From: Archangium lipolyticum
GTDB taxonomy: Bacteria; Myxococcota; Myxococcia; Myxococcales; Myxococcaceae
Reading direction: 5' to 3'
Assembly: GCF_024623785.1 (NCBI RefSeq)
Contig: NZ_JANKBZ010000004.1
Span: forward strand, 1-64,000
DNA: 64,000 bases
Shown piece after piece: positions 17,274 to 24,242 of this stretch (the first letter of the stretch is position 1; every line of letters begins with the position of its first letter). A program made the translations under genes and the position numbers. The notes under the pieces are model-generated. The model was not told the origin of the DNA and ran no database searches. It saw nothing but the letters and a program-made list of their open reading frames with translations.

Positions 17274-18432
17274 CCGGCAGGTATGCCGGATCCTCGGGAT
17301 GCTCCAGCTTGATGGGCACCTTGATCATCGGGGGCACCTTCACGTTGTCATAAAAACGCTTGGTTGTGTTTGCCGAGTGGTGCCCGACAACAGCGGCAAT
17401 CGCAGACAGCGGAAGCCCTCCCGCCTTGGGCCGTACCTCCTGCCCGCACTCGGAAGCCCAAGTAACGAAGCTGTGCCGGTACTCCCCGAAATGCACCGGC
17501 TTGATCCCGAGGGTCTTGCAGGCGCGAGCAACAACCCGGCGGATGTGGCTATCAACCGGCGCCGCACCGCGCGCCTGTAGCCGCTGCACAGCCGCCAAGG
17601 TCTGACGGTCGATGCTCTGACGGTGAACGTTCCCGCTCTTGTGGATGAACGTCACCGTAGCGGCGATCTCGCCTTGGTCCTCGAACACGGCAACCTTGCC
17701 CTCTCCCTTGGCTAGCCGCTCGATCTCGGTGCCGTGCATCCCGGTTTTCGCGTGGATGCACAGCACGTCGCGCACACACTGAACGTCGGTCGTGCGCCGC
17801 GTCCCCTCCTGCCGGAAGTTCGTAAACTCCCACCCGCTGATGGCCCGATAAAGCCGCTCGGTGGTCTCGATGCTGTAACCCTTCTCCCGCACTGCCTTCT
17901 CGGGACGGGTAGCGGGCACCTTGAGGGAGACGGTGGGGTCTTCGGCCAGGGCAAGGGCGCCCTGCTCCCGCAGCCAAGAGGCAAAGGACTTGAGCGCGGT
18001 AATGCGGTTCTTCCTGCCCGTCTTGTGCCGGGCCAACTCCCGCAGAAGCTCTTGGAGGGTGACGGTGCGTAGGTCCCGGCCCGCCAGAGCTTCGGCCCAC
18101 GTCGCCAAGTAGAAGCCGACATTCCCCACGTAACGCTCGGTCGTCTTGGCCTGCCTCATGGACTCCAGGAAGCGGCCCACGGTCTCAGCGTTGACGTAAA
18201 CGGCGGACTCCTGCTGTTGCTGTCGCGCTTCCCGCTTGGTGCTGTAGCCCTCGGGGTCGCGCATGAAAAGCGCAAGCTCGGCCTCGGCTTCCGTCTCGCT
18301 GCTGGCGTCGAGGTGGATGGTGTAGGCCCGTCCCTGAACCATCTTGCGCAGCACGAACACCGGGCGGCCGTCCTTGCCGTTGAAGGTCCGCCCCCCCTTC
18401 CACTTCCCTGTCCACTCTCTGTTGTTTCCCAC
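17251..18432 (-). CDS. Tyrosine-family site-specific integrase, divergent catalytic residues
   Basis: 393 aa. It has an N-terminal arm-binding part, a SAM-like core-binding domain (about 75-180) and a catalytic domain (about 185-375). Lys265, Arg319 (EYRHSF), His351 (VVGHHSANTT) and Tyr361 (RFYDN) can be placed. The first catalytic arginine position reads TGMHGTE, i.e. His233, and the His of the HxxR box is Gly316 (GEYR). GTG 18432 with GGAG about 8 nt upstream is the start. It probably integrates and excises the element that carries the repeat array and cargo. Loss of Arg I would normally cripple recombination, unless this is a lineage-specific variant. Confidence 0.88.
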   Translation of the reverse strand: MGNNREWTGKWKGGRTFNGKDGRPVFVLRKMVQGRAYTIHLDASSETEAEAELALFMRDPEGYSTKREARQQQQESAVYVNAETVGRFLESMRQAKTTERYVGNVGFYLATWAEALAGRDLRTVTLQELLRELARHKTGRKNRITALKSFASWLREQGALALAEDPTVSLKVPATRPEKAVREKGYSIETTERLYRAISGWEFTNFRQEGTRRTTDVQCVRDVLCIHAKTGMHGTEIERLAKGEGKVAVFEDQGEIAATVTFIHKSGNVHRQSIDRQTLAAVQRLQARGAAPVDSHIRRVVARACKTLGIKPVHFGEYRHSFVTWASECGQEVRPKAGGLPLSAIAAVVGHHSANTTKRFYDNVKVPPMIKVPIKLEHPEDPAYLPVRLAESA

Positions 18433-18446
18433 GTCACGGGCTCCGT

Positions 18447-18486
18447 TTTGGTCCGAATTTGGACCCCAGGTGCCCTGATTTGGTCC
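18447..18486. promoter_or_regulatory. Three TTTGG(T/A)CC motifs upstream of the integrase
   Basis: TTTGGTCC (18447-18454), TTTGGACC (18458-18465) and TTTGGTCC (18479-18486) lie between the integrase start and the terminator/minihelix. Such spacing would suit integrase arm-type or excisionase sites near an attachment site, or an operator for the integrase gene. Function is inferred. Confidence 0.35.
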
Positions 18487-18487
18487 C

Positions 18488-18529
18488 CAAAAGCAAGCCG
18501 CGCCCCCCTGCTAGGAGGGGGACGCGGCT
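18488..18529 (-). terminator. Intrinsic terminator of the XRE gene at 18603
   Basis: The hairpin 18496-18529 pairs AGCCGCG with CGCGGCT and, past one mismatch, CCCCCT with AGGGGG. Read on the minus strand it is followed by GCTTTTGG, giving a short U-tract. It ends transcription coming from the XRE cassette before the integrase gene. Confidence 0.7.
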
Positions 18530-18550
18530 CGGAGCGGCGAGTAACTTCTA

Positions 18551-18583
18551 GTGGAGGCGGCGGGAATCGAACCCGTCGCCTCC
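18551..18583 (-). other. tRNA/tmRNA-like acceptor-T-arm minihelix, candidate attachment site
   Basis: On the minus strand a 7-bp stem GGAGGCG/CGCCTCC (18577-18583 and 18553-18559) encloses a T-arm CGGG-TTCGATT-CCCG, ending CCTCCAC, as in the 3' end of a tmRNA or tRNA. There is no D-arm or anticodon arm and no room for one before the XRE stop codon at 18603, so this is not a whole tRNA gene. Tyrosine integrases commonly use such 3' ends as attachment sites, and the integrase gene is 120 bp away. Confidence 0.55.
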
Positions 18584-18602
18584 TGGCATCAATCAGCCGG
18601 TC

Positions 18603-19013
18603 TCACACCTCCCGCTGGAGCGCGGCCACCATGAGGCTCAGAGTCCGGAGTTGGGACGCCTTCAGCTTGCGCACCGAACGCATCAGCCTCCGTACCTGAA
18701 CGCCATCCCGTTCGGCGGGAGGCTCGATCGCCCACTGGGGAAGTTGCTCGGAAGCGAGCCCGAGCAGGTGGTCCGCCGGAATCCGGAGCGTCAGGCACAG
18801 GCGCCACAAGGAGGGGACACTGGGCAACATCAACCCTCGCTCCAACCGGCCATACACCTCAGCGGCCATGCCGATGCGCTCGGCCACATCCACCTGGGTC
18901 AGGCCCGCCTGGACCCGCGCGGCCCGGGCCACTTCTCCCAGCTTCTTGGACAGGCGGCGCCGTACGGCGGCGTCCCTCCCGGACCCGGAGGACTGCTCGG
19001 CAATCCTTGTCAC
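18603..19013 (-). CDS. XRE-family helix-turn-helix regulator (copy 3)
   Basis: 136 aa if GTG 19013 is used, matching the size of copies 1 and 2. An upstream in-frame ATG (about 19085) also lacks a ribosome-binding site. The HTH reads TQVDVAERIGMAAEVYGRLE, then LMLPSVPSLWRLCLTLRIPA, and the C-terminal RRLMRSVRKL...QLRTLSLMVAAL segment is shared with the other two copies. It follows a kinase-derived membrane protein gene on the same strand, repeating the kinase-XRE order seen at 8-9.7 kb. A tRNA-like element and terminator follow its stop. Confidence 0.82.
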   Translation of the reverse strand: MTRIAEQSSGSGRDAAVRRRLSKKLGEVARAARVQAGLTQVDVAERIGMAAEVYGRLERGLMLPSVPSLWRLCLTLRIPADHLLGLASEQLPQWAIEPPAERDGVQVRRLMRSVRKLKASQLRTLSLMVAALQREV

Positions 19014-19211
19014 GTCCCACCAAAAAACAACGCCCACCGAGAGCTGCCAGGCATCTCGGGGGCGTTGCAGATGGAATCCCGCCATGACGCGGGATACCGT
19101 CGTTTCGCAATGCTTTGACACGGGCCACTGCTGGCAGTCAGTGGATTCCGTGGGGTGACTTATGCGGTCACCATCCCAACACAACTTTTCAGGGCATGCA
19201 AGCGTGTTGGG

Positions 19212-20006
19212 CTACTGCTGGATGGACTGCGGCACGGGGGCTCGCTCTCCCACCGGCAGGTAGCACTTGCCTTGGTACTCCGCGTCGTCATCCTCGCAAG
19301 GCGGTCGCCTCGCGAGTTCCACCCAGCACCCGCCGTTGATCTCCACCTCGCTCTTACCGCTCTTGCCAGACTTGCAAGGAGGCTTGGCCTGATCTCGAAA
19401 GGGCTTGGACGGCAGGGGGTAGGCAATGCCCGTCAGGCGCGTGTCGCTGCTGACGATCTTGCGCGGCGCATGGGCCAGGAACATGTCCTCAGTGCCCGAA
19501 TCGGGCACTGTTCTCTCCTGGCTCCCGGGGGCCTGAATGCGCAACCACAGGGCCACGCCCATCCCCACCGTGGCGAGGCCCACGGCCGCCAGCGTCCAAC
19601 GCGAGCGCAACAGCCGGCGCGAGCGCCCGGCCCACCTGCTCCACAGCCCGATCGGCTCGCGAGTCAGATGGGTGCGCACCTCGTCCTTCGCTTCCACGCG
19701 CTCCACCGCGCTCGTCAGCAGGTCGAGCATGGCCGACAGCTCCGGCAGCTGGCCCGAGGCGGGCGCCTGCTCCACCTCCAGCACGAGATGAGGCGTTGGC
19801 TCCACCAGGGAGGAAGCACGAATCCGCCATGCTTCCGAGGGCTCCCACCCGGCACGCGGGTCAGGCACCAGCACCAGGGCGGAAACACCGGTGCGGACAT
19901 TGTGGGCCTCGTAGAAGCGACCCAGGTCCGCCCCGACGCCCTTGTACCGCCGGCCGAGGTGGAATGCGCCCAACCGTCCACCCTTCCAAAGTGATTTGTC
20001 CGCCAT
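19212..20006 (-). CDS. Truncated Ser/Thr-kinase-derived membrane protein
   Basis: 264 aa. ATG 20006 has GGGAGG about 8 nt upstream. Residues about 8-60 (GAFHLGRRYKGVGADLGRFY followed by EAHNVRTGVSALVLVPD) resemble the start of a myxobacterial kinase N-lobe, but there is no glycine loop, no HRD and no DFG. One membrane helix follows (about 138-154, TLAAVGLATVGMGVALWL). The C-terminal part (VEINGGCWVELARRPPC ... YQGKCYLPVGERAP) resembles, from memory, the periplasmic tail of myxobacterial membrane kinases. It is thus a receptor-like remnant without a catalytic core. The XRE copy 3 gene follows. Confidence 0.72.
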   Translation of the reverse strand: MADKSLWKGGRLGAFHLGRRYKGVGADLGRFYEAHNVRTGVSALVLVPDPRAGWEPSEAWRIRASSLVEPTPHLVLEVEQAPASGQLPELSAMLDLLTSAVERVEAKDEVRTHLTREPIGLWSRWAGRSRRLLRSRWTLAAVGLATVGMGVALWLRIQAPGSQERTVPDSGTEDMFLAHAPRKIVSSDTRLTGIAYPLPSKPFRDQAKPPCKSGKSGKSEVEINGGCWVELARRPPCEDDDAEYQGKCYLPVGERAPVPQSIQQ

Positions 20007-20063
20007 GAGCAAGCGCCTCCCCTCTCCGTATACCACCTCTGGCGGCGGTAGGACGCGCGCTAT

Positions 20064-20267
20064 TCACCAAGTCACCCCGACGAAGGGGCACGCACCTCGA
20101 TGTGCACCGGTGCCGTCGACGTGGCCGCCTGGATGCGCTGACACGCCGTGCCCGTGAAGAGCACACCGAGAAGGTGGGTTGGGAAGACAGCCGGTGGCGA
20201 GCACTCCACCGAGGAGCCACACCGCGAGCGCACACAGGGAGCCGCGAGGCACAGTCGTTCCGTTCAT
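20064..20267 (-). CDS. Small putative lipoprotein
   Basis: 67 aa. The N-terminus is a typical lipoprotein signal: MNGTTVPRGS then a hydrophobic core ending LLGGVLATGC (lipobox ATGC, Cys27). The mature part is only 40 residues, rich in Gly, His and Cys, and unrecognised. No clear ribosome-binding site precedes ATG 20267, and an upstream in-frame ATG (20312) would weaken the signal. It ends 57 bp before the kinase-derived gene, copying the lipoprotein-kinase-XRE order of the cassette at 8-10.3 kb. Confidence 0.5.
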   Translation of the reverse strand: MNGTTVPRGSLCALAVWLLGGVLATGCLPNPPSRCALHGHGVSAHPGGHVDGTGAHRGACPFVGVTW

Positions 20268-20442
20268 GCGCGGATCGTACTGAAGCCCCTGGCATCTTGG
20301 AGCCCCTGCCATCCGCCCCCCTCCCCTGCCCGGTACTCAACGCCCCGGGAGTTGTCCGGCCGTCACCCGGTGGACGCCAGCCGCCGGGAGTCCTCACTTG
20401 AATCCGAGCGCGGGCCCGCGCTCCCGGTAGAGTCGGCCCCCT

Positions 20443-22995
20443 ATGACGCACGTGACAGAAGACAAGAACTTCCGACTCCCCCTCTCCATCCGTCCCCGGC
20501 GGTACGAGGCGACGCTGACGCTCGACATGGAGGCGAAGACCTTCTCGGGCCAGCAGACCCTCGAGCTGGAGCTCGAGAAACCCTCGAATGAGATCATCCT
20601 GCACGCCAACGCGCTGAAGCTCGGCGAGGTGACCTTCCGGGCCAACGGCAAGAGCCTGAAGCCCGCGGAAATCCGCCCGGTGCAGGTGAGCGAGACGGTG
20701 GTGCTGCGCTTCGGCGAGCAGCTCCCGGCGGGCGCGGCGGCGCTGGACGTGGCGTGGACGGGCCGCTTCACCGAGGGCCTGCGGGGCCTGTACGCGGCGG
20801 GCAAGGTGGCGGCCACGCAGTTCGAGGCGGCGGACGCGCGGCGGCTCTTCCCGTGCTTCGACGAGCCGGCCTTCAAGGCGCGCTGGGCGCTCACGGTGCG
20901 GGTGCCTCCGGGGCTGACGACGCTGTCCAACGGGGCGCTGGTGAAGGACGAGCAGGACGGCCCCTTGCGCAAGCTGACCTTCCAGGAGACGGAGGTGCTC
21001 AGCTCGTACCTGGTGGCGCTGGTGTGCGGCCCGCTGGTGGGCACGCCCGAGGAGAAGGTGCAGGGCATTCCCGTGCGCACCTGGGCGCTACCGGAGAAGG
21101 CGCACCTGACGCGCTTCGGGCAGGACGCGGCGCTGGCGGCGCTGCCCCGGCTGCAGGACTACTTCGGGCTGCCCTATGCCTTCGGCAAGGTGGACCAGGT
21201 GGGCATCCCGGACTTCGAGGCCGGCGCCATGGAGAACGCGGGCCTCATCACCTACCGGGAGATCGCCCTGCTGCTCGACCCGGCCAGCGCGCCGCTGTCC
21301 GTGCAGAAGCGGGTGGCCGAGGTGGTGACGCACGAGCTGGCACACCAGTGGTTCGGCAACTGGGTGACGATGGTGTGGTGGGACGACCTGTGGCTCAACG
21401 AGGCCTTCGCCACGTGGATGGCGTACAAGATCGTCAACGACTGGCGGCCGGACTGGCGGGTGTGGCTGGACTTCGACGCGGGCAAGGCCATGGCGCTGAG
21501 CCTGGACGCGCTGCGCTCCACGCACCCCATCCGTGGCGAGGTGCGCAACGCCGACGAGGCGGGCGAGAGCTTCGACGCCATCACCTACGAGAAGGGCGGC
21601 GCGGTGCTGCGGATGATCGAGGGCTTCCTCGGCGAGGACGCCTTCCGCGAGGGCATGCGCCAGTACATGCGCACGCACGCGCGCTCCAACGCGGTGGCGG
21701 ACGACCTGTGGCGGGCGCTGGCCAACGCCTCGTCGCAGCCGGTGCTGGAGCTGGCCAACGCGTGGATCGGCCAGAGCGGCTACCCGCTGGTGGCGGCCTC
21801 GGTGGAGGGGCGGACGGTGACGCTGGCGCAGCAGCGGTACTACTCGGAGCCGGGCGTGCGCAGTGGTGAGCGCTGGCCGGTGCCGGTGGTGCTGCGGTAC
21901 GAGGACGGCGGCGGGGTGCGCGAGCAGCGGGTGCTGCTGCGCGAGGCGCAGGCGAAGGTGACGCTGGAGGGCTCGGGCGAGGTGAAGTGGCTGTGCGCCA
22001 ACGCGGGCTCCACGGGCTTCTACCGGGTGGCGTACGACGAGAAGGCACTGGAGCGGCTGGCGACGAACCTCCAGGCGCTGGAGCCCGCGGAGCGCATCGC
22101 CCTGCTGGCGGACCGGTGGGCGCTGGCGCGCAGCGGACAGGCGACGTTGGCCTCCTTCCTGGACCTCGCGAGCCGCTTCGGAGACGAAGAGGACGACGCG
22201 GTGCTGGACGAGCTGGTGGGGCGGCTGGCGTACGTGGAGGCCCGGCTGGTGGAGGGCGAGGAGCAGAAGCGCTTCCAGCAGTGGGTGGAGAAGCTGCTCG
22301 GGGCGGGGCTGAAGAAGCTGGGCTGGGACTCGGCACCGGGGGAGTCGGACCGGGTGAAGCTGCGGCGGGCGGCGCTGGTGCGGGCGGTGGGTGGGGTGGC
22401 GCGCGGCCAGGAGGCGCTGGCGGAGGCCAGGCCACGAGTGACGCGCATGCTGAACGGGGACAAGGCGGCGCTGGAGCCGAACCTGCTGGACGCGGCGGTG
22501 GGCATGGTGGCGAGGGCGGGAGACCGGCCGCTTTATGAAAAGCTGCTGGAGAAGATGCTGGCGGAGCCGGATCCTGCGACGCAGCGGCGCTACCTGCTGG
22601 CGCTGACGGCCTTCGAGGATGCAACGCTGGCCGGGGAGGCGCAGAAGCTGTTCTTCACGGACAAGGTGAAGATGCAGGACGTGGCGAGCTTCGTGACGGG
22701 GCTGATGGGCAACCGCACGGGCCGGGACGCGTGGTGGGCGGAGATGCAGAAGAGGTGGAAGGACGTACTGGCGAGGACGGGTGGGGCGCCGATGCTGCTG
22801 AGGCGGGTGGTGGAGTCGATGGGAGGGCTGCGTGAGAGGAAGCAGCTCGAGGAGGCGCGGAAGCTGTTGACGGCGCACCCGGTGGAGGAGGCGAAGCAGG
22901 CCATGGGGCAGACCCTGGAGAGGCTGGACCAGGACGTGGCGCTGCGGGAGCGGGTCATGCCCGAGGTGAGCACCTGGCTGAAGCGTCAGCCGTAA
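20443..22995 (+). CDS. M1-family zinc aminopeptidase (ERAP/PepN-like)
   Basis: 850 aa, normal for the family; cytoplasmic, as no signal peptide is seen. It removes N-terminal residues from peptides. The exopeptidase motif GAMEN is at 261-265; the zinc site is HELAH (297-301) with Glu320 in LNEAF. The N-terminal beta domain covers about 1-200, the thermolysin-like domain about 205-440, and the C-terminal ERAP1-type helical domain the rest (from about 500, VKWLCANAGSTGFYRVAYD). It is transcribed alone and ends at a hairpin repeat facing a convergent gene. Confidence 0.95.
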   Translation: MTHVTEDKNFRLPLSIRPRRYEATLTLDMEAKTFSGQQTLELELEKPSNEIILHANALKLGEVTFRANGKSLKPAEIRPVQVSETVVLRFGEQLPAGAAALDVAWTGRFTEGLRGLYAAGKVAATQFEAADARRLFPCFDEPAFKARWALTVRVPPGLTTLSNGALVKDEQDGPLRKLTFQETEVLSSYLVALVCGPLVGTPEEKVQGIPVRTWALPEKAHLTRFGQDAALAALPRLQDYFGLPYAFGKVDQVGIPDFEAGAMENAGLITYREIALLLDPASAPLSVQKRVAEVVTHELAHQWFGNWVTMVWWDDLWLNEAFATWMAYKIVNDWRPDWRVWLDFDAGKAMALSLDALRSTHPIRGEVRNADEAGESFDAITYEKGGAVLRMIEGFLGEDAFREGMRQYMRTHARSNAVADDLWRALANASSQPVLELANAWIGQSGYPLVAASVEGRTVTLAQQRYYSEPGVRSGERWPVPVVLRYEDGGGVREQRVLLREAQAKVTLEGSGEVKWLCANAGSTGFYRVAYDEKALERLATNLQALEPAERIALLADRWALARSGQATLASFLDLASRFGDEEDDAVLDELVGRLAYVEARLVEGEEQKRFQQWVEKLLGAGLKKLGWDSAPGESDRVKLRRAALVRAVGGVARGQEALAEARPRVTRMLNGDKAALEPNLLDAAVGMVARAGDRPLYEKLLEKMLAEPDPATQRRYLLALTAFEDATLAGEAQKLFFTDKVKMQDVASFVTGLMGNRTGRDAWWAEMQKRWKDVLARTGGAPMLLRRVVESMGGLRERKQLEEARKLLTAHPVEEAKQAMGQTLERLDQDVALRERVMPEVSTWLKRQP

Positions 22996-23013
22996 CAACC
23001 CAGGTTGCGAGCA

Positions 23014-23047
23014 CCCTCTCCCTCTGGGAGAGGGCCGGGGTGAGGGT
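23014..23047. repeat. Interspersed hairpin repeat, copy 1 (terminator between convergent genes)
   Basis: CCCTCTCCCTCTGGGAGAGGG plus GCCGGGGTGAGGGT forms a hairpin lying between the aminopeptidase and zinc-ribbon genes, which end toward each other. The same sequence recurs at 32250, 36794 and 61371. Confidence 0.85.
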
Positions 23048-23058
23048 CTACTGAGTCC

Positions 23059-24174
23059 TCACCCGCGGTAATCCAGGTCGGACGAGACCTCCGCCGCCTG
23101 CCCACTGCGGCGCAGCTGGAAAAGGTGGAGCACGATGACGGCGTCGAGCGTGAGCAACCCTGGGAGGAAGAACCAGGGGCCGACGGTATAGGGGCTCATC
23201 ATCAGGAAGAACCACATCGTGAGCCACACGGCCATGATGACGAGCACGATGGGGTGAAGAGACGAGAGCCCGCGGTGGCGCAGGGCGAAGCACGCGAGCA
23301 GGACGAGGGTGAGCTGGGTGAAGGTGGCGAGCGGCTGCTCTCCGCCCGAGGGTCCGAGCATGGGCATGTGACCGCGAGCCCAGGGCAGCAGCAGCGAGAA
23401 GGAGCACACGACAACGCCCACCACCACCCAGCGATCCAGACGCTGGCGGAGGTTGCCGGCGTCCGGGTCGTGGTCGAGCTCCGGAGAGACGAAGAACCGG
23501 CGTCCCTGCTCGTAGCCGAGGACCAGGGCGGCGAGCAGCCACAGCAGGGAGACGAGCCCGGTGCCCAGCATCAGCAGGGCGTGGGTGAGGGTGAGGGCGG
23601 CATAGGCCTGGGCGATGGCGGGGTGCTGGGTCTCCTCGGGGAGGTTCTCGAGCGAGGCAGGCAGGGTGCGAGCGTTGGCGGTGCGGAACTCCTGGGTACC
23701 GGGCTGGCTGAGGATGCGCCATTCGTTGATGGCGACCAGCAAGCCGCCCAGGAGCATCACCCCCGAGCCGAGGAACCCGATGCCCGCGACGAAGGGAATG
23801 ACGGAGAGCAGGAGGGCGAGGCCCACGCAGGCCAGGCCGAGCAGCGTCAACGAGCCTCCGGGGAGGCGCGAGCGCAGGCGCGGGTCGTCCATCACGCCCT
23901 GGATGGCCTCCCAGGTCTGCCCGGCCACGTCCTTGACGGGAGCGAGCACCTTGGAGAGCGCCTCATCCATCCGCGCGAACAAGGAGGGGGGTGGTGGCGG
24001 CTCCTCCCACGAGTAGTCCCCCGCATAATCCCCCGCGTTGTAGTCCTCGGAGCCGTAGCTCTCGTCCCCGGTGCTGGCGGCCTCATCCCCCGGGACCTTC
24101 AGGGGTTCGCCACATTCGGTGCAGAAGCTGTGCGCTTCATCGGTGACGGAGTGGCCGCAGTTCGAGCATTGCAT
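23059..24174 (-). CDS. Zinc-ribbon multi-pass membrane protein
   Basis: 371 aa. The N-terminus MQCSNCGHSV...SFCTECGEPL carries two CxxC pairs, a typical zinc ribbon. A Glu/Asp/Tyr-rich linker (about 30-65) follows and then about seven hydrophobic helices (e.g. LTLLGLACVGLALLLSVIPF, VMLLGGLLVAI). ATG 24174 was chosen as the codon right before the ribbon. No enzymatic motif is visible. It stands alone between convergent and same-strand neighbours; the function is unknown. Confidence 0.8.
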   Translation of the reverse strand: MQCSNCGHSVTDEAHSFCTECGEPLKVPGDEAASTGDESYGSEDYNAGDYAGDYSWEEPPPPPSLFARMDEALSKVLAPVKDVAGQTWEAIQGVMDDPRLRSRLPGGSLTLLGLACVGLALLLSVIPFVAGIGFLGSGVMLLGGLLVAINEWRILSQPGTQEFRTANARTLPASLENLPEETQHPAIAQAYAALTLTHALLMLGTGLVSLLWLLAALVLGYEQGRRFFVSPELDHDPDAGNLRQRLDRWVVVGVVVCSFSLLLPWARGHMPMLGPSGGEQPLATFTQLTLVLLACFALRHRGLSSLHPIVLVIMAVWLTMWFFLMMSPYTVGPWFFLPGLLTLDAVIVLHLFQLRRSGQAAEVSSDLDYRG

Positions 24175-24242
24175 GGGGGGTGCATCCAAAGAGGGGGCAC
24201 CCCCAGCTTAGGCCAGGGGAGGCTCGCGGGGGTACAGCCCCC

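Noticed and set aside
2150-18432. A complete prophage
   Set aside because: Integrase, excisionase-like and repressor-like genes are present, but no capsid, portal, terminase, tail or lysis gene is visible, so only an integrative element is claimed.
18540-18640. Complete tRNA or tmRNA gene
   Set aside because: Only an acceptor-like stem and T-arm are present; the XRE coding sequence occupies the place where D and anticodon arms would lie.
19155-19994. 279-aa plus-strand open frame
   Set aside because: Antisense to the kinase-derived gene, which has a clear ribosome-binding site, membrane helix and family tail.
21088-22998. 636-aa minus-strand open frame
   Set aside because: Antisense to the M1 aminopeptidase gene, composed of Leu/Arg/His/Gln-rich low-complexity sequence; no independent support.
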